Counted from the stretch's first letter, positions 8,013 through 16,822 are shown. The stretch is DNA of 64,000 nt from Streptomyces alfalfae (GCF_004127445.1 NZ_QEXM01000050.1:62001-126000), one strand, 5' to 3'. The notes: generated from the letters alone by a model not told the origin. A program made the numbers and translations.

Positions 8013-8776
8013 TGCTGACCGTCGACTTCACCCGCTTCCCGCTCGCCGCGGGTGACCGCGTCCTCGACCTGGGCTGCGGCGCGGGCCGGCACGCCTTCGA
8101 GTGCTACCGGCGCGGGGCCCGGGTGGTGGCCCTGGACCAGAACGCCGAGGAGATCCGCGAGGTCGCCAAGTGGTTCGCCGCGATGAAGGAGGCGGGCGAG
8201 GCCCCGGTGGGAGCCACGGCCACCGCGATGGAGGGCGACGCGCTCAACCTGCCCTTCCCCGACGCCTCGTTCGACGTCGTGATCATCTCCGAGGTCATGG
8301 AGCACATCCCCGACGACAAGGGCGTCCTCGCCGAGATGGTCCGGGTGCTGAAGCCCGGCGGCCGCATCGCCGTCACCGTCCCGCGCTACGGCCCCGAGAA
8401 GGTCTGCTGGGCGCTCAGCGACGCCTACCACGAGGTCGAGGGCGGCCACATCCGCATCTACAAGGCGGACGAACTCCTCGGCAGGATGCGCGAGGCGGGC
8501 CTCAAGCCCTACGGCACCCACCACGCGCACGCGCTGCACTCGCCCTACTGGTGGCTGAAGTGCGCGTTCGGCGTCGACAACGACAAGGCGCTGCCCGTGC
8601 GCGCCTACCACAAACTGCTCGTCTGGGACATCATGAAGAAGCCGCTCGCCACCCGCGTCGCCGAGCAGCTCCTCAACCCCGTCGTCGGCAAGAGCTTCGT
8701 GGCGTACGCGACCAAGCCGCACCTGCCGCGGGCCGCGGCCGACGCCACTGACGACGCCGCGGCGGACGCCAAGTGA
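8012..8776 (+). CDS. Class I SAM-dependent methyltransferase
   Basis: 254-residue methyltransferase of the Methyltransf_11 type. SAM motif I VLDLGCGAGRHAFE lies near residues 18-31, the acidic loop VVALDQN follows, and motif IV is DVVIISEVMEHIPDD. The C-terminal half carries a conserved aromatic segment (HSPYWWLKCAFG) of unknown role. TGATG couples it to the glycosyltransferase, and its stop overlaps the next GTG. The acceptor is unknown; the operon suggests a glycoside or isoprenoid-linked sugar. Confidence 0.88.
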   Translation: MLTVDFTRFPLAAGDRVLDLGCGAGRHAFECYRRGARVVALDQNAEEIREVAKWFAAMKEAGEAPVGATATAMEGDALNLPFPDASFDVVIISEVMEHIPDDKGVLAEMVRVLKPGGRIAVTVPRYGPEKVCWALSDAYHEVEGGHIRIYKADELLGRMREAGLKPYGTHHAHALHSPYWWLKCAFGVDNDKALPVRAYHKLLVWDIMKKPLATRVAEQLLNPVVGKSFVAYATKPHLPRAAADATDDAAADAK

Positions 8777-9855
8777 CGAGCCCGGAGCGGACCGAACACC
8801 TCGTCCTGCCCGGCGTCCTGACGGCGGAACAGGCCACGGCGACGGTGCGCGGCATCCTCGCCGTCCAGCGCGAGGACGGCGCCATCCCGTGGTTCCGCGG
8901 CCACCACCTCGACCCCTGGGACCACATCGAGGCAGCCATGGCGCTCGACGCGGCCGGCGAGCACGCGGCGGCCGAGCGCGCCTACGCGTGGCTCGCCCGG
9001 CACCAGAACACCGACGGCTCCTGGTACGCGGCCTACGCCGACGGGGACCCGCACGACGTCACCGACCACGGCCGGGAGACCAACTTCTGCGCCTACATCG
9101 CGGTCGGCGTCTGGCACCACTACCTCGCCACCGGCGACGACGCCTTCATCGACCGCATGTGGCCCGTGGTCTTCGCCGCCGTCGAGTTCGTCCTCGCACT
9201 CCAGCAGCCCGGCGGGCAGATCGGCTGGAAGCGGGAGGCGGACGGCACGCCCGTCACCGACGCGCTGCTCACCGGCTCGTCCTCGATCCACCAGGCGCTG
9301 CGCTGCGCCCTCGCCATCGCCGAGCAGCGCGAGGAGCCGCAGCCCGACTGGGAGCTGGCCACCGGCGCCCTCGCCCACGCGATCCGCCGCCACCCCGAGC
9401 GCTTCCTCGACAAGGACCGCTACTCCATGGACTGGTACTACCCGGTCCTCGGCGGCGCCCTGACCGGACCGGAGGCCAAGGCGCGGATCGAGGAGGGCTG
9501 GGACCGCTTCGTGGTGCCGGACCTCGGTGTGCGCTGCGTCGTGCCCAACCCCTGGGTCACCGGCGGTGAGAGCGCCGAACTCGCCCTCGCCCTGTGGGTC
9601 CTCGGCGAGTCCGACCGCGCCCTGGAGATCCTCCAGTCCATCCAGCACCTGCGCGACCCGGAGAGCGGCCTGTACTGGACGGGCTACGTCTTCGAGGACC
9701 GGGCCCGCTGGCCCGAGGAGCTGACCACCTGGACGGCGGGCTCGCTGCTCCTCGCGGTGGCGGCGCTCGGCGGCGACGAGGCGACCTGCGCCGTCTTCTC
9801 CGGTGAGCGGCTGCCGGGCGGCCTGGCCCCGGAGTGCTGCCGGAGCACTCCGTAG
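8773..9855 (+). CDS. Prenyltransferase/terpene-cyclase-fold (alpha/alpha-barrel) protein
   Basis: 360-residue soluble protein made of alpha/alpha-barrel repeats such as RGILAVQREDGAIPWFRG, AYAWLARHQNTDGSWYAAY and LALQQPGGQIGW. These resemble squalene-hopene cyclase and glycoside hydrolase repeats. No signal peptide and no cyclase DxDD motif were seen, so catalysis is unproven; several acidic and aromatic residues line the repeats, and a carbohydrate-active barrel is an equal alternative. The GTG start overlaps the methyltransferase stop (GTGA). It closes the three-gene operon. Confidence 0.75.
   Translation: MTSPERTEHLVLPGVLTAEQATATVRGILAVQREDGAIPWFRGHHLDPWDHIEAAMALDAAGEHAAAERAYAWLARHQNTDGSWYAAYADGDPHDVTDHGRETNFCAYIAVGVWHHYLATGDDAFIDRMWPVVFAAVEFVLALQQPGGQIGWKREADGTPVTDALLTGSSSIHQALRCALAIAEQREEPQPDWELATGALAHAIRRHPERFLDKDRYSMDWYYPVLGGALTGPEAKARIEEGWDRFVVPDLGVRCVVPNPWVTGGESAELALALWVLGESDRALEILQSIQHLRDPESGLYWTGYVFEDRARWPEELTTWTAGSLLLAVAALGGDEATCAVFSGERLPGGLAPECCRSTP
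9830..9852 (+). terminator. Hairpin inside the last codons of the operon
   Basis: CGGAGTGCT, loop GCCGG, AGCACTCCG is a perfect 9-base stem that ends one base before the TAG stop, so the terminator is built into the coding sequence (Ala-Pro-Glu-Cys-Cys-Arg-Ser-Thr-Pro tail). Confidence 0.6.
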
Positions 9856-9885
9856 CGCAGGTGGGACGGGGTTTGCGACGGTGGG

Positions 9886-10179
9886 TCAGTAGCGGCGCAG
9901 ACGGCCCGCGAGGGCGTGGCCGATGAGCAGGTACACGACCGCCGCGAGGCCGTAGCCCGCGACGACCCTGGCCCAGGCCGCGTCGAAGGTGAACAGGTCG
10001 TGGGACCAGCCGGCGAGGAAACGGGCCACGTCGTGGATGAACTGGACGAGCTCGTTCGCGCGGTTGGCGTCCAGGAGGTACATCAGGATCCACAGCCCGA
10101 GGATGAGGGCCATGACGTCCGCGATGACCATGATGATGTTCGCTGCGGTGCTTCCACTTGAGCGTCGCACTGGGGACAT
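9886..10179 (-). CDS. Small two-helix membrane protein
   Basis: 97 residues starting MSPVRRSSGS. Two hydrophobic segments (about 14-36 and 70-90) flank a loop with ANELVQFIHDVARFLAGW; the end is basic (GRLRRY), so both termini are probably cytoplasmic. Coding is supported by Streptomyces-like codon use and an ATG with an open frame convergent to the preceding operon. Family not recognised and no function offered. Confidence 0.65.
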   Translation of the reverse strand: MSPVRRSSGSTAANIIMVIADVMALILGLWILMYLLDANRANELVQFIHDVARFLAGWSHDLFTFDAAWARVVAGYGLAAVVYLLIGHALAGRLRRY

Positions 10180-10313
10180 GGCAACCGTTTACCTGCAATG
10201 CGCGCGTTGAAACAGCGCGCCCTCCCGAACCCGTACGGTCCCGCCCGAGTGGCGGGGCCCCGGGGCCGGGGTGACGCTGCCCGGAGGACCGCTCACCTCT
10301 GGAGGCCGCTGCC

Positions 10314-10865
10314 GTGCTCAGCTCCGTACCCGTCCGCAACGCCGGAGTCTCGCTCACGCTGTGCTGCAGTCTGCTCGTCGGCGCTACGGCCTGCGGCAAC
10401 GACAATGCCAAGGAGGCCGAGGCGTCGGCGCCGTCGGCCAGCAGCAGCGCCGAGAAGCAGAAGTTCGCCAAGACCCGCTTCGTCGCCAACGCCGGGCTCG
10501 CCGCCGGAGCGACGTACCAGTGGATCGTGAAGCCGTGGCGTGCGGGCAAGTTCAAGAAGGGCGCGGACGGCCGCAAGTTCGCCCTGGTCAAGGCGGGCCT
10601 CGCGGGCGCGTTCACGTACAACAGGCTGAAGGCCGCGACGAAGAACGCCAAGGGCGACCCGACCCTGTCCAAGGCCGTGGCGCCGCTGTCCGAGAGCATC
10701 GAGAAGCTGAAGGACCTGCCGTCCAAGCTCCGCAAGGGCGACTCGACGGACTCGATCGTGAAGGACTTCGACGGGGTCATCAACTCCGTGAAGGGCGCGG
10801 GCAAGGAGGCCGGGGCCGAGGTCAAGGACAAGGTGCCGTCCGCCGGCGAACTCGGCAACGGCTGA
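10314..10865 (+). CDS. Putative lipoprotein
   Basis: 183 residues with a GTG start. A hydrophobic signal sequence ends in GATAC, giving a likely lipidated Cys at residue 27, although Ala at -3 is less common than Leu or Val. The mature part is Ser/Ala-rich and then strongly lysine-rich (FAKTRFVANAGLAAGATYQWIVKPW), with a helical C-terminal half. Monocistronic and convergent with the LLM oxidoreductase. Family resembles other actinomycete secreted proteins of unknown role; I do not assign a function. Confidence 0.72.
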   Translation: MLSSVPVRNAGVSLTLCCSLLVGATACGNDNAKEAEASAPSASSSAEKQKFAKTRFVANAGLAAGATYQWIVKPWRAGKFKKGADGRKFALVKAGLAGAFTYNRLKAATKNAKGDPTLSKAVAPLSESIEKLKDLPSKLRKGDSTDSIVKDFDGVINSVKGAGKEAGAEVKDKVPSAGELGNG

Positions 10866-10875
10866 CGACGCGCTC

Positions 10876-11886
10876 TCAGGAGTTCAGCTCGGCGAGGACC
10901 CGCAGGGTGTGCGGGTCCGGGGCGAGGACCAGCAGGTCGGTGACCGGGCCGGCGCGCCACGCGGCGAGGCGCTCGGCGACCCGCGCACGTGGGCCCACCA
11001 GGGAGATCTCGTCGGCGAAGGCGTCCGGCACGGCGAGGACGGCCTCCTCCTTGCGGCCCGCGAGGAACAGCTCCTGGACCCGCCGCGCCTCCTTCTCGTA
11101 GCCCATGCGGGCCATCAGGTCGGCGTGGAAGTTGCGGGCGGCGTGCCCCATGCCGCCGATGTAGAAGCCCAGCATCGCCTTGACGGGGAGCAGGCCCTCG
11201 GCGACGTCGTCGCAGATCTTCGCGCGGGCCATCGGGGCGATGGTGAAACCCTCCCGCAGCCCGGCGAGGGAGGCCTCGTACACGTCGGTGCGCAGCGGCG
11301 ACCAGTACAGCGGCAGCCAGCCGTCCGCGATCCGCGTCGTCTGCTCGATGTTCCTCGGCCCCTCCGCGCCGAGCAGGACCGGCAGGTCGGCCCGGAGCGG
11401 ATGGGTGATCGGCTTCAGCGGCTTGCCGAGCCCGGCGCCGTCGTCGCCCGCGTAGGGATGCGGATGGAAGCGGCCCCGCACCTCCACCGGGCCCTCGCGG
11501 CGCAGCACCTGCCGTATGACCTCGACGTACTCCCGGGTCGCGGTGAGCGGCGACGTCGGGAAGGGCCGCCCGTACCAGCCCTCCACCACCTGCGGTCCCG
11601 AAAGACCGAGGCCGAGCGTCATCCGCCCGCCGGAGAGGTGGTCGAGGGTGAGCGCGTGCATGGCGGTGGCGGTGGGGGAGCGGGCCGCCATCTGCGCGAC
11701 GGCCGTGCCGAGCCTGATCCGTGAGGTGTGCGCGGCGATCCAGGTGAGCGGCGTGAAGGCGTCCGAGCCCCAGGCCTCGGCGGTCCACACCGAGTCGTAG
11801 CCGAGCCGTTCGGCCTCCTGGGCGAGGGCGAGGTGGCCGGGGTCGGGGCCGCGCCCCCAGTAGCCGAGTGCGAGCCCGAGCCGCAT
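10876..11886 (-). CDS. LLM-class F420-dependent oxidoreductase
   Basis: 336-residue TIM-barrel flavin/F420 enzyme of the bacterial luciferase-like superfamily. It opens MRLGLALGYWGRGPDPGHLALAQEAERLGYDSVWTAE, a form common in F420-dependent members of actinomycetes, and has LDHLSGGRMTLGLGLSG. Length is typical. The start at 11886 was chosen over 11922 because the conserved strand begins there. A CTGAC-N5-GTCAG palindrome lies 27 bases upstream; the same palindrome precedes the thiolase and MaoC genes, which links this enzyme to acyl or steroid catabolism. The substrate is unknown. Confidence 0.86.
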   Translation of the reverse strand: MRLGLALGYWGRGPDPGHLALAQEAERLGYDSVWTAEAWGSDAFTPLTWIAAHTSRIRLGTAVAQMAARSPTATAMHALTLDHLSGGRMTLGLGLSGPQVVEGWYGRPFPTSPLTATREYVEVIRQVLRREGPVEVRGRFHPHPYAGDDGAGLGKPLKPITHPLRADLPVLLGAEGPRNIEQTTRIADGWLPLYWSPLRTDVYEASLAGLREGFTIAPMARAKICDDVAEGLLPVKAMLGFYIGGMGHAARNFHADLMARMGYEKEARRVQELFLAGRKEEAVLAVPDAFADEISLVGPRARVAERLAAWRAGPVTDLLVLAPDPHTLRVLAELNS

Positions 11887-11912
11887 ACGCCCTCCCGGTC
11901 CACGGAGCTGAA

Positions 11913-11927
11913 CTGACGGCAAGTCAG
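11913..11927. promoter_or_regulatory. CTGAC-N5-GTCAG palindrome, copy 1
   Basis: CTGACGGCAAGTCAG, 27 bases upstream of the LLM oxidoreductase start. The identical 5-base arms and 5-base spacer recur at 16808 and 23184, so it is probably an operator of a shared TetR-type regulator. Confidence 0.65.
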
Positions 11928-11955
11928 CCGCTGGCCGGGCCGACTGTACGACAAC

Positions 11956-11983
11956 GGCCCCCCGCCCGGAAGGGCGGGGGGCC
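11956..11983 (-). terminator. Intrinsic-type terminator
   Basis: GGCCCCCCGCCC, loop GGAA, GGGCGGGGGGCC: a perfect 12-base GC stem just downstream of the DUF5336 gene stop and upstream of the LLM gene promoter. It insulates the two minus-strand genes. Confidence 0.8.
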
Positions 11984-12003
11984 GAGGGACTGCCGGGCGC
12001 GGA

Positions 12004-12873
12004 TCAGCCGCGCTGGATCCCCGTGGTGTCCTGGAGGACGCCGCGACGGCCGTCCTGCGTCTGGGCCACCAGGCCGGGGCCGCGCTGCTCGACGGCGAGG
12101 TACCAGGTGCCGGGAGCCAGTTCGGCGATCGGCGTGGGCGAGCCGTCCTCCGCGTACAGCGGACGCGGCACCGGCACGGCGAACCAGAACGGCGAGAAGT
12201 CCCCCGCGGGCTGCGCCTGCGCGGGCGGCGGGGTCTGCCCGGCCTGCGGCTGCGGCTGCCCGCCGAAGGACTGACCGCCCTGCGGCTGACCCGGCTGACC
12301 GCCGTAGGGCGAACCCGGCTGCGGCTGGCCCGCGCCGGCGCCCGGGTAGCCGTAGCCACCCTGCGGCTGACCGCCGTAGGGGCCGGGGGCGGCCGGACGG
12401 GGGGCGCCCATGAGGGGGGCCTTGAGGGCGGGGACGACCAGACCGGCGATCGCGCCGGCGGCCAGGACCAGCGCGCCGATCAGACCGAGGATGAGGCCGA
12501 CGCCGGCGTCGGGGGACTCGCTGCTGCCGGCGCCGAGGCCACCGAGCCGATCGATGATAATCCCGAAGGACTGGTCGGTGTCGAAGATCGCACCGAGCGA
12601 GGACCATGCCGCGGCCAGCGCGAAGGCGACGCCGAGCTGTCCCAGGTCGAGGCCCACGACCTTGCGCTGCGGCTGCATGGCGCGGCCGAGGACGATGAGC
12701 GCCGCACCGATGATGCCGAGCAGGTACACGCTCAGCAGCAGGTTGCCGTTGTCCCAGGCGGTGGGAACGGAGTCGCCATCGCCGTCGAAAGTGTCGAGGA
12801 ACGACGCGATGAAGAGCAACACCGCTGCTCCGATCACCACGCCGTCGCCTCGAGTGAGGGAGCGGAAATTCAC
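12004..12873 (-). CDS. DUF5336-type membrane protein with Gly/Pro/Gln-rich tail
   Basis: 289 residues. Four hydrophobic segments in the first half (about 12-28, 44-64, 78-94, 122-148) form an integral membrane domain. Next comes a low-complexity stretch with repeated GGQPQ/PYGGQPG units, and then a globular end (FSPFWFAVPVPRPLY... GTWYLAVEQRGPGLVAQTQDGRRGVLQDTTGIQRG). The layout matches the actinobacterial DUF5336 family known from Streptomyces. Function unknown; the repeat-rich linker probably positions the C-terminal domain at the membrane surface. Monocistronic with its own terminator. Confidence 0.8.
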   Translation of the reverse strand: MNFRSLTRGDGVVIGAAVLLFIASFLDTFDGDGDSVPTAWDNGNLLLSVYLLGIIGAALIVLGRAMQPQRKVVGLDLGQLGVAFALAAAWSSLGAIFDTDQSFGIIIDRLGGLGAGSSESPDAGVGLILGLIGALVLAAGAIAGLVVPALKAPLMGAPRPAAPGPYGGQPQGGYGYPGAGAGQPQPGSPYGGQPGQPQGGQSFGGQPQPQAGQTPPPAQAQPAGDFSPFWFAVPVPRPLYAEDGSPTPIAELAPGTWYLAVEQRGPGLVAQTQDGRRGVLQDTTGIQRG

Positions 12874-13055
12874 TTCAGGTCCTTCGTCAGTCGTCTCGTC
12901 AGTGGAGGCGTCGCTGTCGCCGTGTTCGCGGTCGTGTCGCGGGGCGCGAAGCGCGGGGGTGGCCCCTCATCGTAGGAGGGACAATATCGTCCGGACGTGT
13001 GGGGTGTCTGCTCGGGATAAAGACGTCCACATTACAGAAGGAAGACGTTCACGCA

Positions 13056-14066
13056 TCACCCCCGCAGGAATCCCTCGATCCCCTCGGAGATGCCCCGCGC
13101 CGCCTTCTGCCGCCACGCGCCGCTCTTGAGGAGCGCCGAGTCCTTCGCGTCCCGCATGTTGCCGCACTCGACGAAGACCTTGGGGACGGTGGAGAGATTG
13201 AGGCCGCCGAGGTCGGTGCGGGTGTCGAGGCCCGTGCCGTCGCCGATGTAGTTGGAGGGGGCGCTGCCCGTCACCTCGACGAACTTTCCGGCGATGCGCT
13301 CGCCCAACTCCTTGGAGGGGATCACGATCGCGGAGGTGTCGGCCGCGCCCGACCTCACCTTGCCCGGCATGATCACGTGGTAGCCGCGGTTGCCCGCTCC
13401 GGAGCCGTCGGCGTGGAGGGAGACCACGGCGTCGGCCCCGGCCTTGTTGCCGATCCGGGCGCGCTCGTCGACGCAGGGGCCCCAGGGGCGGTCGCCGTCC
13501 TGCGTCAACTTCACCGTGGCGCCCTGTTTTTCGAGCAGGGCCCGCAGCCGGTGGGCGAGGTCCAGGGTGAACTCGGCCTCCGTGTAACCGTCGTTGGTCG
13601 AAGTGCCGGTGGTGTCGCACTCCTTGCTGTTCGTCCCGATGTCCACCTTGCGGTTGATCTCCGTCGCGTGACGGAAGTTGCCGGGGTTGTGGCCGGGGTC
13701 GATGACGACCGTCCTGCCCTTGAGGGGGCCGTTCGCGGCGGGGCGGCTGGCGGGCGGCTTCGTGCTCGAATCGTTGCCGTCGCCCTCCCCGTCTTTCTTG
13801 TTGTCTTTATCACCCTTGTCGTCCTTTCCGGACGCCGAAGGCGTGGGTGAGCCGGGCTCGGAGGGGGCGCTCTGCCCGGTGGACGCGCTCGGCGAGGCCG
13901 GCAGCGAGCGCGCCGGGTCATCACCACCGGGGCCGCTCGTCGCCTGGTAGACGAGCCACCCGGCCAGGCAGGTGGGCACGAGGGCGGCCACCGCCACGGT
14001 GATCGGGCGGCCGACGCCGCGCTTGGGGGGCGGGGAGGGATCGAATTCCGGACCTACGTACGACAC
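13056..14066 (-). CDS. N-acetylmuramoyl-L-alanine amidase (Amidase_3), membrane-anchored
   Basis: 336-residue cell-wall hydrolase cutting the bond between N-acetylmuramic acid and L-alanine. A cytoplasmic tail is followed by one N-terminal membrane helix (about 21-42). A Ser/Pro/Lys/Asp-rich spacer (about 50-110) crosses toward the wall, then comes the catalytic domain TVVIDPGHNPG...EINRKVD...SLHADG...VFVECGN, which supplies the zinc ligands His, Glu, His and the catalytic Glu. The domain is complete and the length fits. Probably involved in wall turnover or septation. It lies between unrelated genes. Confidence 0.9.
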   Translation of the reverse strand: MSYVGPEFDPSPPPKRGVGRPITVAVAALVPTCLAGWLVYQATSGPGGDDPARSLPASPSASTGQSAPSEPGSPTPSASGKDDKGDKDNKKDGEGDGNDSSTKPPASRPAANGPLKGRTVVIDPGHNPGNFRHATEINRKVDIGTNSKECDTTGTSTNDGYTEAEFTLDLAHRLRALLEKQGATVKLTQDGDRPWGPCVDERARIGNKAGADAVVSLHADGSGAGNRGYHVIMPGKVRSGAADTSAIVIPSKELGERIAGKFVEVTGSAPSNYIGDGTGLDTRTDLGGLNLSTVPKVFVECGNMRDAKDSALLKSGAWRQKAARGISEGIEGFLRG

Positions 14067-14088
14067 GAGGGCGAGCCTATCCGCGCGG

Positions 14089-14766
14089 TCAGGTCCCCGC
14101 TCCCGTTCGCCGCAGCACGCGCAGCGAGTCCACGGACGCGACCTCGGTGAACGCCCCGGACTCCAGGGCCCTGAGATACACGCGGTAGGGAGCCTGCCCG
14201 GTCATGATGTCGACCGGGTCGGGGAAGACGTCGTGGATGACGAGCAGTCCGCCCTCGGCCACGTGCGGGGCCCAGCCCTCGTAGTCGGCCGTGGCGTGCT
14301 CGTCGGTGTGGCCCCCGTCGATGAAGACCAGGCCGAGCGCGCCGCCCCAGACCTTCGCCACCTGCGGCGAGCGGCCCACCACGGCGATCACGTGCTCCTC
14401 CAGGCCCGCCGTGCGCAGGGTACGGCGGAACGTGGGCAGCGTGTCCATCAGGCCGACCTCGGGGTCCACCGTCTCCGGGTCGTGGTACTCCCAGCCCGGC
14501 TGCTGCTCCTCGCTGCCGCGGTGGTGGTCCACGGTGACCGCGGTCGTCCCCGCCCGCCGGGCGGCGTCGGCCAGCAGGATCGTGGAGCGTCCGCAGTAGG
14601 TGCCGACTTCGAGGAGCGGCAGGCCGAGCGCGGCGGCCTCTGTCGCGGCCGCGTACAGCGCGAGCCCCTCGGCGCGCGGCATGAAGCCCTTGGCGGCCTC
14701 GAAGGCGGCGAGGACCTCCGGCTCGGGCACGGGGGCCGTCCCGGCCATGTCGGGCGCGTCGGCCAT
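14089..14766 (-). CDS. Class I SAM-dependent methyltransferase (Methyltransf_24 type)
   Basis: 225 residues. The SAM site is PLLEVGTYCGRSTILLADAA, an acidic residue follows in AVTVDHHRGSEE, and the metal/catechol-type motif is LGLVFIDGGHTDEHATADYEGW. This form (cephalosporin hydroxylase/methyltransferase_24 relatives) often occurs in Streptomyces with no assigned substrate. The start at 14766 was chosen for its GGAGGAAG ribosome site; an ATG at 14826 has none. Confidence 0.82.
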   Translation of the reverse strand: MADAPDMAGTAPVPEPEVLAAFEAAKGFMPRAEGLALYAAATEAAALGLPLLEVGTYCGRSTILLADAARRAGTTAVTVDHHRGSEEQQPGWEYHDPETVDPEVGLMDTLPTFRRTLRTAGLEEHVIAVVGRSPQVAKVWGGALGLVFIDGGHTDEHATADYEGWAPHVAEGGLLVIHDVFPDPVDIMTGQAPYRVYLRALESGAFTEVASVDSLRVLRRTGAGT

Positions 14767-14859
14767 GGGGCTTCCTCCGGGTCGTACGGGATGTCGGCGC
14801 CCCATGATGCACCGCGCCCCCGCCACGGGGGTGACGGGGGTGCGGGCGGAGCGCGGAGG

Positions 14860-16602
14860 TCAGGACAGTACGTCGCTGTCGTCGGACGAGCCCGTGAGGG
14901 CCAGGTCGACCCGCACCGGGCGCTCCCCGCCCGGGTGCGCGGCGGCCGAGGCCCGCGGCGCGTGCCCCGACGCGGTGGCGGCGAGGACGTAGGAGCCGTC
15001 GGCGGGCACGTCGAGGGCGTAGCGGCCCTCGGTGTCGGTGAGGGCGGCGCCCGCCTGCTTGCCGCGGCGGTCGATCAGCGTGACCTTGGCGCGGGCCAGC
15101 GGCGCGCCGTCCGCGCCGTGCACCTGGCCGTGGAAGCCGGCCAGGGCCCTGGTCGCGCGCTCCAGGTTGGCGTCCTCCTCGCTGCTGGCCCGCAGCTGCG
15201 TCGTGGCGGGGCGGCGCGCGGAGGGCAGGAACAGGGCGAAGACCAGGCCGATGACGACGGCGGCGGTGGCGATCAGGAACGAGACCCTGAAGCCGTGCAT
15301 GGTGGGCACGGCCACGCCGCCGACGTGGTCCGCGGTGTTGGCGAGGACCATGCCGATCACGGCGCTGGAGACGGAGGTGCCGATCGAGCGCATCAGGGTG
15401 TTCAGGCCGTTGGCCGCGCCCGTCTCGGAGGCGTCGACCGAGCCGATGATGAGCGCGGGCAGCGAGGAGTAGGCGAGGCCGATGCCCGCGCCGAGGACCA
15501 CCGCGATGATGATCGTCTGCCAGGCGGCGCTCATCAGGCCGAGGCCCGCGCCGTAGCCGACCGCGATGATCAGCATGCCGAGGATGAGGGTGGTCTTCGG
15601 GCCGTACTTCGCCGACAGGCGGGCGTAGACGGGAGCCGTGAACATCATCGTCAGGCCGAGCGGCATCACGCACAGACCCGCGACGACCATCGACTGGCCG
15701 AGGCCGTAGCCGGTCGCCGACGGGAGCTGGAGGAGCTGGGGCAGGACGAGCGAGACGGCGTAGAAGGCGACGCCGACCATGATCGAGGCGAGGTTGGTGA
15801 AGAGCACCGCGCGGCGGGCCGTGGTGCGCAGGTCCACCAGCGGCGCCTTCACGCGCAGCTCCATCACGCCCCACAGGACGAGCACGACGGCGGCGGCGGT
15901 GAAGAGGCCCAGTGTGGTGCCCGACGACCAGCCCCAGTCGCTGCCCTTGGTGATCGGCAGCAGGAACAGCACGAGCCCCGCGGAGAGGCCGAGCGCACCG
16001 AGCACGTCGAAGGTGCCCGCCGCGCGCATGGGGCTCTCCGGGACGAAGGCCACGGTCAGCAGCATCGAGAGGACGCCGAGCCCCGCGGCGCCGAAGAACA
16101 GGGCGTGCCAGTCGGCGTGCTGCGCGGTGAGCGCGGCGAGCGGCAGCGCGAGACCGCCGCCGACGCCGATGGAGGAGCTCATCAGGGCCATCGCCGAGCC
16201 GAGCTTCTCGCGGGGCAGCTCGTCCCGCATCAGGCCGATGCCGAGCGGGATGGCGCCCATGGCGAAGCCCTGAAGGGCGCGCCCCACGATCATGATCAGC
16301 AGGTCGTCGGTGAAACCGCAGACCAGCGAGCCGACGACCATCACGGCGAGGCTGGAGAGCAGCATCTTCCGCTTGCCGAAGAGATCGCCGAGGCGGCCCA
16401 TGATCGGCGTGGCGACGGCGCCCGCCAGCAAGGTCGAGGTCATGACCCAGGTGGCGTTCGAGGGCGCGGTGTCCAGCAGGGCCGGCAGATCCTTGATCAC
16501 CGGCACGAGCAGGGTCTGCATCACCGCGACGACGATGCCGGAGAAGGCGAGTACGGGGACGACTCCGCGGGTGCCGCGTGGTTGGGTCGTCGTCATCGAC
16601 AT
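14860..16602 (-). CDS. DHA2-type MFS transporter fused to a C-terminal carboxypeptidase-regulatory-like domain
   Basis: 580-residue exporter. Residues 1-460 form a 14-helix MFS drug:H+ antiporter, with GRLGDLFGKRKM as motif A and GRALQGFAMGAIPLGIG as motif B/C. Residues about 490-570 are a soluble extension: GFHGQVHGADGAPLARAKVTLIDRRGKQAGAALTDTEGRYALDVPADGSYVLAATASGH, a clear CarboxypepD_reg-like beta-sandwich. The fusion is unusual, and topology would place it in the cytoplasm if the 14-helix core is complete. Substrate unknown. Confidence 0.87.
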   Translation of the reverse strand: MSMTTTQPRGTRGVVPVLAFSGIVVAVMQTLLVPVIKDLPALLDTAPSNATWVMTSTLLAGAVATPIMGRLGDLFGKRKMLLSSLAVMVVGSLVCGFTDDLLIMIVGRALQGFAMGAIPLGIGLMRDELPREKLGSAMALMSSSIGVGGGLALPLAALTAQHADWHALFFGAAGLGVLSMLLTVAFVPESPMRAAGTFDVLGALGLSAGLVLFLLPITKGSDWGWSSGTTLGLFTAAAVVLVLWGVMELRVKAPLVDLRTTARRAVLFTNLASIMVGVAFYAVSLVLPQLLQLPSATGYGLGQSMVVAGLCVMPLGLTMMFTAPVYARLSAKYGPKTTLILGMLIIAVGYGAGLGLMSAAWQTIIIAVVLGAGIGLAYSSLPALIIGSVDASETGAANGLNTLMRSIGTSVSSAVIGMVLANTADHVGGVAVPTMHGFRVSFLIATAAVVIGLVFALFLPSARRPATTQLRASSEEDANLERATRALAGFHGQVHGADGAPLARAKVTLIDRRGKQAGAALTDTEGRYALDVPADGSYVLAATASGHAPRASAAAHPGGERPVRVDLALTGSSDDSDVLS

Positions 16603-16807
16603 TGCGTGGGGCCTCCGAAGGGCGCGAGGTGGGGCTGGGCGGTCGTTACGTGTAGCTCGAACCTGTCACCTCGGGCGACTATTCCGACGGGTGTCGTACG
16701 AGGGGAACTCTTGACTCTTTGTTAACCGGGTCATCACCGAGGCCGCCCCTTGTGCGCGGCTGGCCCGAAATGCCGGTTCCGCAGCCGGCGCCGACGGGGC
16801 CCCGCAG

Positions 16808-16822
16808 CTGACCTTCCGTCAG
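16808..16822. promoter_or_regulatory. CTGAC-N5-GTCAG palindrome, copy 2
   Basis: CTGACCTTCCGTCAG lies two bases before a perfect KstR box in the 321-base gap (16603-16923) upstream of the thiolase. Apart from these two operators the gap holds no open frame that I can support. Confidence 0.65.

Noticed and set aside
9557..11788. 743-residue minus-strand frame
   Set aside because: Crosses opposite-strand genes and the antisense of the LLM gene in a shifted frame; Arg/Pro/Gly-rich, a GC-skew artefact.
13972..16725. 917-residue plus-strand frame
   Set aside because: His/Arg/Gly-rich antisense of a methyltransferase and MFS gene that have clear motifs.
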